NCBI GenBank assembly: GCA_964545075.1
Contig: CAZJFS010000062.1
Coordinates: forward strand, 1-22,949
Length of the DNA stretch: 22,949 nt
Origin: DAOPXV01 sp035352535
Lineage (GTDB): Bacteria; Muiribacteriota; UBA9980
Direction: 5' to 3'
Position numbers and translations under genes: made by a program. The notes below the pieces were generated by a model. That model did not search any database. It saw nothing but the letters and a program-made list of their open reading frames with translations, and was not told the DNA's origin. Shown in pieces: positions 13,132-19,910 of the stretch (positions within the stretch are counted from its first letter, which is position 1; each line of letters opens with the position of its first letter).

Positions 13132-15216
13132 ATGCCGAAACCTCCAAAAATAAAAAAAGATGATGATGGTTATATTCCTGATGGCGTATCGAAAGCATTT
13201 GATAGTATGTCGCAAGACATATTCAAATCGCTTCTCGACGATCTTTCGCGTAAGTTCAAAAGCGAGATTGAGCGCGGAGTAAAAGAAGGCCTTTCCTCGG
13301 ACCAGATCGGAAAGAACCTACAAGCAAAATATGGCGGTTTCAAAAACAAGATTACTCAATCGACGATCGCCAGAACTCTACTTCATGCCGCATATTCAAA
13401 AGGCGCTATGTTCGACACGATAGACGACCCGTTCGTCGTCGCATATGAATTCTATAATCCGGACGATATGCGAACCTCGAAGATATGCCATCATCTGGCT
13501 GGCAAGATAATCCGCAAGGAAGATATCGCGAAATATACACCACCACTCCACTGGGGCTGCCGCTCCATTCTCATTCCAATTTTCGATAACGATGAGATTG
13601 ACCGCAATAAAATCGTCACGCCAAAAATGGAAAAGGGCGACAAGTTTAAAAAGAATGTTGTCGATCAAATAGACCCTGAATTTACGGACTACATGGGCGT
13701 TAACAAAATGCTCGACGAGATGAAGCGAAACAAGGACGCGCAGGCCGTTGATAACGAAGCGACCATGGCGAAAACAAATATAGCGCTCGATCATCTACGT
13801 GTCGGGATGGATACTGAACGGATGCCAGGCAATACCACTGGCGCCGACGATTATATTGCAAAAGAGGTTCTTAACGAGATCGCGCGGCGCGAAGTGACTG
13901 TTGATAAAAGGGCTGACGCTAAATCTTATCTGGATGATGAACCGGAATTAAAAGGCCTATACGACGCTTATAAAAATAACCGCATAGGCGATGTGCTCGA
14001 AAAAAAAGACGCTCGTAAAACTATCGATGCCACGGACCGGGTCGGCCGTGACATACTTAAAAATGAAGCCACTCGCAAATTCAATGAAAGCGCGAACGCC
14101 GATGAAATGCTTGATTTTTTCCTTGAAGAAAGCGGGGGCGGGATACTTCCGGAGGATCTTAAAAAGAAGATCAGTGATGCCATTCAGCGGCGCGCCTGGG
14201 ACCCGATGTTTTTAAATCCGACGCTGGCTGATTTACGTAGAAAGGCCGAGGCGGTTGTCATGCGGCAGGGTGGCGACATCAGACAAATGTCTGAGTCAGA
14301 TCGCGCTATTCTCAATTCTTATTTCGACGAGTTTTTCCGCTCGATAGATCGCGGCGCCAACGTCAGGATAACGAATCCGGACGTACTCGATGCCGAGATA
14401 CTCCGAATAATTTCACAGCATCCGGAATATAAAAATATCACCGACCGGCTTTACGGGCACATTCTAACCTTTCAGGAAACGGCGCGTAACGCAGTTCTTC
14501 GCCAGCTTGATAATTCCATCGATGGCGTGACGGCCGACCCGCTTGAGCAGAACATTATCAAGAACAAAATCAAGCTCGCGGACTTCTTCGTTCACATGGA
14601 CAACTCGCTAAAGACCGTGAATGATATTAAGGCAAAGATAAATAAAAAAGTTAAACCTCAAAAAGGTGTGGGAGCGGCAGCGGATAATTTCGAAAATAAT
14701 CTTAATAAAGAAAACATTCGTATTGCTAAACCTCTCGGCAAACCTATTATTTCGGATGAAGATTTTGGGGTATGGGTTGATCAGGTCGCAAGCGAAAAAA
14801 TGAAGCGCGGCCGCGCCGAAGTGATAGGGAAAATAAATGAAAAAATACTTGATAAGTTAAGTGAAAAAGGCATTGAATTATCCACTGACGAACTCGTTAT
14901 CGAAGACGGGCAAATCATTCATTTATTAAGAACGAACAAACAAAACAGAAATCAAGCAATTAGCCTTGATTCGCTAAAAAAAATTAAAGAAGTAATTGCG
15001 AATCCAGAAACAGTTCTTTGGGACAGCCGTGATCCTGCAATTATTTTTATTACTTCGGGGAATAAAAAAGATGAAAAGATAAAATTTGTTTTAAAGATTA
15101 ACCAATTCATCAAAACAAATGAGGGAAAGAAGTTTACAAATAGTATTGTTACGGCTGGAATCATACAAGAATTCAATTCTCAAGAAAAAAGATATGAAGA
15201 AATAATAAAAGAGTGA
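13132..15216 (+). CDS. MuF head morphogenesis protein with C-terminal PBECR-like nuclease/toxin domain
   Basis: 694 residues from ATG 13132. There is no clear ribosome site; it starts three bases after the portal stop, so coupling is likely. Residues ~40-150 are a MuF domain: STIARTLLHAAYSKG, then the ligand block NPDDMRTSKICHHLAGKI, then PPLHWGCRSILIPIF. MuF proteins are minor head proteins near the portal and may be injected. Residues ~160-580 are a long, mainly helical linker. Residues ~585-694 form a separate small domain: SLDSLKKIKEVIANPETVLW, RDPAIIFITSG, IKFVLKINQF, NSIVTAGIIQEF and a final YEEI. That strand order and the 'NP-x-x-V-x-h-d...h-N-x-h-V-T-A-G' pattern match the phage PBECR (barnase/EndoU/colicin-E5/RelE-like) nuclease domains used as MuF-linked toxins. 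This domain's DNA is much more AT-rich than the rest of the gene. The MuF call is firm; the toxin call is motif-based. Confidence 0.8.
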   Translation: MPKPPKIKKDDDGYIPDGVSKAFDSMSQDIFKSLLDDLSRKFKSEIERGVKEGLSSDQIGKNLQAKYGGFKNKITQSTIARTLLHAAYSKGAMFDTIDDPFVVAYEFYNPDDMRTSKICHHLAGKIIRKEDIAKYTPPLHWGCRSILIPIFDNDEIDRNKIVTPKMEKGDKFKKNVVDQIDPEFTDYMGVNKMLDEMKRNKDAQAVDNEATMAKTNIALDHLRVGMDTERMPGNTTGADDYIAKEVLNEIARREVTVDKRADAKSYLDDEPELKGLYDAYKNNRIGDVLEKKDARKTIDATDRVGRDILKNEATRKFNESANADEMLDFFLEESGGGILPEDLKKKISDAIQRRAWDPMFLNPTLADLRRKAEAVVMRQGGDIRQMSESDRAILNSYFDEFFRSIDRGANVRITNPDVLDAEILRIISQHPEYKNITDRLYGHILTFQETARNAVLRQLDNSIDGVTADPLEQNIIKNKIKLADFFVHMDNSLKTVNDIKAKINKKVKPQKGVGAAADNFENNLNKENIRIAKPLGKPIISDEDFGVWVDQVASEKMKRGRAEVIGKINEKILDKLSEKGIELSTDELVIEDGQIIHLLRTNKQNRNQAISLDSLKKIKEVIANPETVLWDSRDPAIIFITSGNKKDEKIKFVLKINQFIKTNEGKKFTNSIVTAGIIQEFNSQEKRYEEIIKE

Positions 15217-15311
15217 TTGGCGGGCGCGCTCAACTTCCGCATGGGGCATGCATCTTTGCAGATACCTGTCCAGATAGCCAGAGCGACTTTCTATCTTTCA
15301 ACCACTCTAAT

Positions 15312-15317
15312 TATAGT
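15312..15317 (+). promoter_or_regulatory. Candidate -10 box upstream of the Tad1-like gene
   Basis: TATAGT, five of six matches to the sigma-70 -10 box, sits in an AT-rich stretch 54 bases before the Tad1-like ATG. The -35 at about 17-18 bases (TTTCTA/TTCTAT near 15288-15294) is poor. The site would place the transcript start on the inverted repeat just downstream. Confidence 0.35.
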
Positions 15318-15324
15318 ATACCAC

Positions 15325-15348
15325 AACCAGTTTTAAAGTCAACTGGTT
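15325..15348. repeat. Inverted repeat in leader of the Tad1-like gene, possible operator
   Basis: Perfect 8-base arms AACCAGTT and AACTGGTT separated by TTAAAGTC. It overlaps the expected transcription start of the TATAGT promoter and precedes the ribosome site AAGGAG (15358-15363). The stem is weak (three G-C pairs) with no T-tract, so a dimeric repressor site seems more likely than a terminator. No second copy was noticed in the window. Confidence 0.45.
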
Positions 15349-15371
15349 TCAATAAAAAAGGAGTGAATATT

Positions 15372-15755
15372 ATGCAGACAAATGAGTTAGAGGTTAATCT
15401 AAAATTTAAACTTATGCCAAGAAAAGAAAAGCCTTATTTCAAACTCAGTGCGCTAAAACTTGGAGCGCCTTCTCGCGGCGGTGCGGAAACACTTTATCTC
15501 GTTCAAGATACAGAGGGTGAATATCTGACAACATTGAAGTTTCAGGATAGACCTATCCCGGCCGGTGTGAACGGACTGACGAATGAATTTCTACTTGAAG
15601 TCGTTATCGATCGCCTTAAAGGATTCCAAGGCGGCGAATTCCCGTGCGATCATAATCAGCGCGCGCTCGACAAAATCGAGGAAGCTCTCGAAATCCTGAT
15701 TGATCGCCACGAGGAACGCGAAAAAAGAAACGTCCAAGGCAAATACGAAAAATAA
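15372..15755 (+). CDS. tad1: Tad1-like cyclic-nucleotide sponge (anti-Thoeris / anti-CBASS)
   Basis: 127 residues from ATG 15372, set by AAGGAG at 15358-15363. The frame is open to 15213, but without a better start. N-terminal half: VNLKFKLMPRKEKPYFKLSA, then LGAP, AETLYLVQDTEGEYLTTLKF. C-terminal half: GVNGLTNEFLLEVVIDRLKG, FQGGEF, C, N, ALDKIEEALEIL, RHEEREKRNVQGK. The 'F-Q-D-x-P-I...GVNGlTnEhLL-x-h-h-I-D-R-L-x-g-F-Q-x-G' block with the closing 'R-x-x-R-x-V-x-G' helix is the Tad1/Acb2 hairpin family signature. Tad1 proteins bind and hide 1''-3' gcADPR made by Thoeris TIR enzymes, and family members also bind CBASS cyclic oligonucleotides. The usual W-L in the last helix reads I-L here, and the usual THK end reads KYEK. 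It sits alone between the MuF gene and a terminator. Confidence 0.72.
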   Translation: MQTNELEVNLKFKLMPRKEKPYFKLSALKLGAPSRGGAETLYLVQDTEGEYLTTLKFQDRPIPAGVNGLTNEFLLEVVIDRLKGFQGGEFPCDHNQRALDKIEEALEILIDRHEEREKRNVQGKYEK

Positions 15756-15779
15756 ATAAAACTTAGAAATGTTTCATCG

Positions 15780-15806
15780 ACCGGCCTTCGGGCCGGTTTC
15801 TTTTTT
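15780..15806 (+). terminator. Rho-independent terminator after the Tad1-like gene
   Basis: ACCGGCC (15780-15786), tetraloop TTCG, GGCCGGT (15791-15797), then TTCTTTTTT. A seven-base GC-rich stem with a stable UUCG loop and a T-tract. It closes the packaging operon and separates it from the capsid operon. Confidence 0.93.
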
Positions 15807-15866
15807 GCGGTTCAAGCCCGCTCACGCGCGATATTCTTTGCTAATAAGCATTTTTCAAATTATGAA

Positions 15867-15902
15867 TTCGACCGTCAAAAACACTTTTTTAATTAATATA
15901 CT
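15867..15902 (+). promoter_or_regulatory. Putative late promoter, copy B
   Basis: TTCGA (15867-15871), five bases, AAAAAC (15877-15882), two bases, TTTTTTAATTAATATA (15885-15900), then CT. Spacing is identical to copy A at 9244. The final 24 bases of the 34-base element match copy A at 22 positions. It follows a terminator and precedes the protease/scaffold gene by about 30 bases. Confidence 0.6.
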
Positions 15903-15929
15903 TCGAGAACTAAAAAAAGGATGAAATTT

Positions 15930-17162
15930 ATGGACGTGGAAACCTATACGCTTGTGGATGAGGAAATACTTCGAGTCGGCCGGTTTAAAGAATTTGATTT
16001 TACGCCCGCCATTCTCGACGAGATTTATAAAAATTTCTATAAGCTCAAAAATGAAGTTAAGCCAACTGTCAAACTCGGTCATGGCGAGCAGGAAATACTT
16101 GAGCGTTCCGGATACCCGGCGGTCGGTTATATTTCCGAACTCAAACTTTCGCCGGAAAACGATGTGATTTATGCCACGATAACGGACGTTCCAAAGGAAG
16201 TTAAAGACCTTATAGACACTAAAGCGTATGCTCAAAAATCGGCCGAAGTCGTACTTGATTACGAGGATGTAAATAAAAATAAAAAATATAGCGCAGTCTT
16301 ATTAGGACTCGCGCTTCTCGGCGAGGAACTGCCGGAAATCAAAACCCTTGCAGATATCAAACAACTATATTTTTCAAGCGATAAAGGAAAATTTTTATTC
16401 ATCAACCTAAGTTCGAAGGAGGACATTACAATGGCAACACCCGAAGAAATCAAAAAAGCCCAGGAAGAAAAAGCGGCAGCGGATGCCGCAGCGGCGAAGA
16501 AATTAGCGGCAGACAAAGCGAGCGGTGCCGCCGCGCCCACGTTAGCCGACATGGTGACCGGTCTCGAAAAATCGATCACGGCAATAACGGAAGCCATGAA
16601 AACAGCAACGCCCGAAGAAACAGCAAAAATCGGTGACATTTTAAAACCGCTTGTTGAAAAAATCAAACCCGCCGAAGCTCCGGCCGACGGCGATAAGGGC
16701 GACGAAGCCGCAGGTGATGAGAAACTTGATCCCGCAACGTTGGCATTACAGGAAAGAATCAAAAAACTCGAAGCGGACGTCGAGCTTGCGAAGAAAAAAG
16801 AAAAAGCCGCGCAGTGCGATACCGTCAATCTTTCAGATAAGCAGTATCTCGATCAGCTCGCGAAGGAAACCAAGATCGCGCCCAAGCAGAAAGAAAAACT
16901 TGAAAAGCTTTTCTTCTCGATCAACAAAAAAGAAGCGAACATCATACGCCTTTCAGACAAAGAATCCGTTTCCATAAAAGAGATCGTCAAAGAAGTTTTA
17001 AACGAGCTTCCGGCGAGAATCGACCTTTCCGAAAAGACCACGGACTCCAAGGCCAGCGAAGAAAAAGACCAGACGGCAATACAGATTCAGAAAGCAAAAG
17101 AAATGTGTCCTGGCTATTTCCCGCAGGCAGCAGCGGCAGCCGCCGCACCGGCCCAGAAATAA
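15930..17162 (+). CDS. Head maturation protease fused to scaffold (Mu I / lambda C-like)
   Basis: 410 residues. ATG 15930 is preferred over ATG 15921, because the AAAAAAAGG site ends at 15920 and directly touches the earlier one. The N-terminal ~140 residues form the protease: ETYTLVDEEILRVGRFKEF, KLGHGE (H51, candidate catalytic His), GYPAVGYISELKLS, YATITDVPKEVKDL, then AYAQKSAEVVLDY (S104, candidate nucleophile), VLLGLALLG. This order fits Mu gpI-type head proteases. From residue ~170 an Ala/Lys/Glu-rich helical region (scaffold) follows. Residues ~260-290 are coiled coil, and the end is an Ala/Pro-rich tail AAAAAAAAPAQK. The protease would cut the scaffold and head proteins during maturation. 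First gene after late promoter B. Confidence 0.85.
   Translation: MDVETYTLVDEEILRVGRFKEFDFTPAILDEIYKNFYKLKNEVKPTVKLGHGEQEILERSGYPAVGYISELKLSPENDVIYATITDVPKEVKDLIDTKAYAQKSAEVVLDYEDVNKNKKYSAVLLGLALLGEELPEIKTLADIKQLYFSSDKGKFLFINLSSKEDITMATPEEIKKAQEEKAAADAAAAKKLAADKASGAAAPTLADMVTGLEKSITAITEAMKTATPEETAKIGDILKPLVEKIKPAEAPADGDKGDEAAGDEKLDPATLALQERIKKLEADVELAKKKEKAAQCDTVNLSDKQYLDQLAKETKIAPKQKEKLEKLFFSINKKEANIIRLSDKESVSIKEIVKEVLNELPARIDLSEKTTDSKASEEKDQTAIQIQKAKEMCPGYFPQAAAAAAAPAQK
16431..17162 (+). CDS. Nested scaffold protein from internal start (lambda Nu3-like)
   Basis: An in-frame ATG at 16431 within the protease gene is preceded by a near-perfect AAGGAGG (16416-16422, eight bases spacing), the strongest ribosome site in the gene. 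It would give a 243-residue product starting MATPEEIKKAQEEKAAADAA that contains only the scaffold part: Ala/Lys/Glu-rich helices, a KKLEADVELAKKKEK coiled coil and an Ala-rich tail. This copies the lambda C/Nu3 and Mu I/Z arrangement, where free scaffold is made in excess from an internal start and protease-scaffold fusions are incorporated at low copy. Both products share the same C-terminus. No experimental proof is possible from sequence. Confidence 0.8.
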   Translation: MATPEEIKKAQEEKAAADAAAAKKLAADKASGAAAPTLADMVTGLEKSITAITEAMKTATPEETAKIGDILKPLVEKIKPAEAPADGDKGDEAAGDEKLDPATLALQERIKKLEADVELAKKKEKAAQCDTVNLSDKQYLDQLAKETKIAPKQKEKLEKLFFSINKKEANIIRLSDKESVSIKEIVKEVLNELPARIDLSEKTTDSKASEEKDQTAIQIQKAKEMCPGYFPQAAAAAAAPAQK

Positions 17163-17206
17163 TTTAAAAATAACTATTTATCAAGATAAAAGGAGAGTGC
17201 AAAGTT

Positions 17207-17590
17207 ATGTATCAGAGCGTTCCTTTCGTAGCCCAGGACAAATCATTTGTAGGTAAAAAAGTGGCCCATTACTCAGAAGGCCATCCGATCAACCGCACCG
17301 GCCAGATTGACGGCGCCGAAACTTTCCCGTTCGAAGCCGGAACTGTTATGGGCGAAATAACAACCGGCCCGAAAGCCGGTAAGCTCTGCCGCTACGCAAA
17401 TACCAGAGAGGACGGCGGCGAAGTCGCGATCGGCATCATAGAAGAACAGATCGATTCGAAAACCGTAAACGGCACAACCCACGACATAATCACAAGTTAT
17501 ATCGTTCACGGCCTCATTTATGAAGCGCAGTGCGTAGGTCTCGACGCAAACGCAAAGGCAGACCTTAAAGGCCAGATAATCTTCATATAA
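17207..17590 (+). CDS. Head decoration protein (lambda D-like position)
   Basis: 127 residues from ATG 17207, with AAGGAGAG at 17190-17197. The fold appears beta-rich: DKSFVGKKVAHYSEG, INRTGQIDGAETFPFEAGTV (in the order seen), GKLCRYANTREDGGEVAIGI, TSYIVHGLIYEAQC, AKADLKGQIIF. 'G...h.aGtVhG...GK...a...s...GI...' is typical of decoration proteins that cement expanded heads. It lies between scaffold and capsid genes, as gpD does in lambda. Family membership is inferred from position and pattern. Confidence 0.72.
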   Translation: MYQSVPFVAQDKSFVGKKVAHYSEGHPINRTGQIDGAETFPFEAGTVMGEITTGPKAGKLCRYANTREDGGEVAIGIIEEQIDSKTVNGTTHDIITSYIVHGLIYEAQCVGLDANAKADLKGQIIFI

Positions 17591-17640
17591 TTTCGATTTA
17601 ACATAGCAACAAATTTATAAAAAAAGGAAGGTAGAAAAAT

Positions 17641-18642
17641 ATGCCTGATTCATTATATTCAGTTCTGAATCCGCAGTTTATAAGCGGACTCATTCAGCAG
17701 TTTCCTATTAAACAAATGCTTTCGGCTTCGATATACGGCTCAAAAACATCAGAAACTATGGACCTTGATTGGGACGTAATCCGCGGTTCGTATCCCATGG
17801 CGCCCATTACCGGTATGAACTCGCCCGCCCCCATGTGCGCGCCTCCGAACATGGTCACGATGAAAGGCACCGCCGTCGTAATCAAACATAAGATTCCGAT
17901 AAAAGCATCTCATATGCTTTTGCTCAGAAGGCCCGGCACGCTCAACGAGAAATACGCTAATCAGATGGTCGTTGACTACGCCGCGCGCGTTTCCGACGGT
18001 GTGGATTTCCGCGTCGAATGGCTTAAGATGATGGCCCTCACCGGTGCTATCAACTACGTCGACCTTGAGGAAGGCATACAGTTCAATCTCGATTTCGGAT
18101 TCAAAAGTTCGCATAAACCGGTTCTTGCCAATACGGCGAAATGGACCGATTATGTCAATTCAGACCCGCTCGCAGACATCATGACATGGATGGACCTCGT
18201 AACGGACGACGGCGGCGCGCCGGCCGAAAAACTGCTCTTAAACTTCAAAATGCTTAGACATGTTCTCAATAACCAGAAGCTTCGCGACCTCCTCAAATAT
18301 ACGACTGACTCGGACTTGCTTACGAGGTTCAAAGCATATCTTGCCGCTCTCGGCCTCGAGCTCATGGTTTCATACGGCGTATATAACGATGCATCTGGGA
18401 ACCAGCAGCAGCTTGTCGCAAACAATAACGTTATTCTTTTGGCCGCGCAGGGCAATTCGAACACGCCTAACGAAAAAACAGCCGTGTTCATAGACGCCCC
18501 GAACGAATATACCATGGGCGTCGGCAAATACGGCGAAACCATAGAAAAGAAAGACCCGAAAACCACGCTTATACTTTCGGGACAGAACGGACTCCCGGTC
18601 ATCCAGTACCCTGACAGGATCGTCTCCGCGACCGTAGCCTAA
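17641..18642 (+). CDS. Major capsid protein (lambda gpE family)
   Basis: 333 residues from ATG 17641, with AAGGAAGG at 17625-17632. It follows the gpE family layout: an N-terminal arm ISGLIQQFPIKQMLSASIYG, then SETMDLDWDVIRGSYPMAPI; the long helix YANQMVVDYAARVSDGVDFR, EWLKMMALTGAINYVD; the P-domain region DPLADIMTWMDLVTDDG; and the C-terminal KTAVFIDAPNEYTMGVGKYG, LPVIQYPDRIVSATVA. It is the shell subunit with an HK97-like fold. Length is close to gpE (341). It is followed by a 13-bp hairpin at 18667 rather than a regular terminator. Confidence 0.92.
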   Translation: MPDSLYSVLNPQFISGLIQQFPIKQMLSASIYGSKTSETMDLDWDVIRGSYPMAPITGMNSPAPMCAPPNMVTMKGTAVVIKHKIPIKASHMLLLRRPGTLNEKYANQMVVDYAARVSDGVDFRVEWLKMMALTGAINYVDLEEGIQFNLDFGFKSSHKPVLANTAKWTDYVNSDPLADIMTWMDLVTDDGGAPAEKLLLNFKMLRHVLNNQKLRDLLKYTTDSDLLTRFKAYLAALGLELMVSYGVYNDASGNQQQLVANNNVILLAAQGNSNTPNEKTAVFIDAPNEYTMGVGKYGETIEKKDPKTTLILSGQNGLPVIQYPDRIVSATVA

Positions 18643-18666
18643 ATCACTCCTTTAGGTGTACGTTCA

Positions 18667-18704
18667 GAGGCCGGGTCTTTTATGGGCATTCAAGACTCGG
18701 CCTC
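18667..18704 (+). other. 13-bp RNA hairpin after the capsid gene, no T-tract
   Basis: GAGGCCGGGTCTT (18667-18679) pairs with AAGACTCGGCCTC (18692-18704) with one G-T wobble around a 12-base loop. It is followed by GCCCGCCCCGGG, not by T residues. It could stabilise or process the capsid mRNA, or attenuate it, so that capsid is made in excess over connector genes. Confidence 0.6.
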
Positions 18705-18751
18705 GCCCGCCCCGGGATATAAAAAGAAGTAAAAAAAAGAGGCATCGAACA

Positions 18752-19297
18752 ATGGGAAAATATACAAACGCTGCCGCGGTGAAAGCAAATTATAAACGCT
18801 TCAATTCAAATGCTTCAATCGAAGAACCAAAAGTTGAAAGTTTTATAACCTACGTCGAGAGCATAATCGACGGTGTGCTTTATAAAATTTACGCCATACC
18901 GCTCGTGGATGAATCCAATGTGCCATCCATTCCGGAGATCATTAAATCGATCGCTATTGAGATGTCAACGGCACGATGCCTCAAATACTTTTTCGACAGT
19001 AATCAACTCACTGAAAATGAAGTTGTCCGCAATATGTGGCTGGACCATTTTGAACTTCTTAAAAGCTACGTCGAGAATCCGCCCGATATGCTTTTACCAT
19101 GCAAGTTCAGAGCTGGCGTTCGTATGGCGGATAACGGTAAATTCGAATTTAATCAACAGCTTGAAACCGCGTCATCGTCAATATGGTCGACCGGAATGGA
19201 CGCGGCCAATCAGGGGATGCAGCCTATATTTGATCTCGACGATTGGCCGGATTCACAAGTAAACCGCGAGAAGTTAAGCGACATAAACCGGAGCTGA
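18752..19297 (+). CDS. Head-tail connector (gp36/gp6-like)
   Basis: 181 residues from ATG 18752, with GAGG at 18739-18742; earlier in-frame codons run through the hairpin and are rejected. Helical protein: AAVKANYKRFNS, VESFITYVESIIDGVLYKIY, IPEIIKSIAIEMSTARCL, YFF. The 'Y...F...I..a...ID..L...Y.hPL....P..I..i..eh' pattern is that of Mu gp36/DUF1320-type adaptors that bind under the portal. A polar C-terminal region (~90 residues) is longer than usual. It follows the capsid gene, where this gene class is expected. Confidence 0.65.
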   Translation: MGKYTNAAAVKANYKRFNSNASIEEPKVESFITYVESIIDGVLYKIYAIPLVDESNVPSIPEIIKSIAIEMSTARCLKYFFDSNQLTENEVVRNMWLDHFELLKSYVENPPDMLLPCKFRAGVRMADNGKFEFNQQLETASSSIWSTGMDAANQGMQPIFDLDDWPDSQVNREKLSDINRS

Positions 19298-19305
19298 AAG
19301 CGATT

Positions 19306-19908
19306 ATGGAATTTATCGAACTTAAAATGAACATCGATGCGGCAAAGGTATTAGGCAAAGTAAAAGGCCTGATGAACAGGCTGGCGAATACGAAGCCGGC
19401 GTTTAAAACGATCGCTAATTTTATTCGAAGCAGGGTTCTCTTACACTTTAAAAATCAGAAAGGAAGAACGGCGGGATGGCAGGGACTTGCGCCAAGAACT
19501 TCCGGAGACATTCAGCGTAAAACAGCTGATAAAAAATCATGGAACGAGATCAAGAAATTTGCTGAAGGCAATATAAAAAAAGAAACCACACTTAAAAAGA
19601 ACTTAACCAAAATCAAAGGTACAAATTATTTGGCAGGCCATAAGCTACTCGTCAATAACGGAAATTTAATTAATAGTTTACAGGGCGGCGCGGACTCAAT
19701 TTTTATTTATAAGGACGGAATGGCGGTCGTCGGAACGAATATCGATTATGCGAAATATCACGAGCATCCGAAGTATCCCAACGCGCCGACAAACTCATTC
19801 CATGAAAAAAAGCGCATCCCAAAGCGCGATTTTATGTTCGTCCAGGCACCCGACATAGCTCAGATTAAAGACATTCTGGACAGGTTTATTTCATCAGGAA
19901 GGGCATAA
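19306..19908 (+). CDS. Tail completion/virion morphogenesis protein (Mu gpG, phage_tail_S-like)
   Basis: 200 residues from ATG 19306, with GGAG at 19290-19293. The ORF extends upstream within the previous gene, but no ribosome site supports that. Family features: FIRSRVLLHFKNQKGRTAGW, QGLAPRT, then LLVNNGNLINSLQGGADSIF, GMAVVGTNIDYAKYHEHPKY, IPKRDFMFV. The 'L...G.L..Sl....h.....v.VGtn..YA..H......iP.RdF' pattern is typical of the P2 S / Mu gpG family that finishes the head-tail joint. The position, between connector and tail terminator, agrees. Confidence 0.78.
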   Translation: MEFIELKMNIDAAKVLGKVKGLMNRLANTKPAFKTIANFIRSRVLLHFKNQKGRTAGWQGLAPRTSGDIQRKTADKKSWNEIKKFAEGNIKKETTLKKNLTKIKGTNYLAGHKLLVNNGNLINSLQGGADSIFIYKDGMAVVGTNIDYAKYHEHPKYPNAPTNSFHEKKRIPKRDFMFVQAPDIAQIKDILDRFISSGRA

Positions 19909-19910
19909 AC

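Noticed and set aside
15213..15371. In-frame upstream extension of the Tad1-like gene, whose translation vaguely recalls the Cys-rich end of some tyrosine recombinases (LPHGACIFADTCPDSQ)
   Set aside because: No ribosome site, only a few residues match, and the stretch carries the promoter-like site and inverted repeat; chance similarity or an old remnant.
16259..16828. 189-residue Ser/Ala-rich minus-strand ORF
   Set aside because: Low-complexity mirror of the Ala/Lys-rich scaffold coding region.
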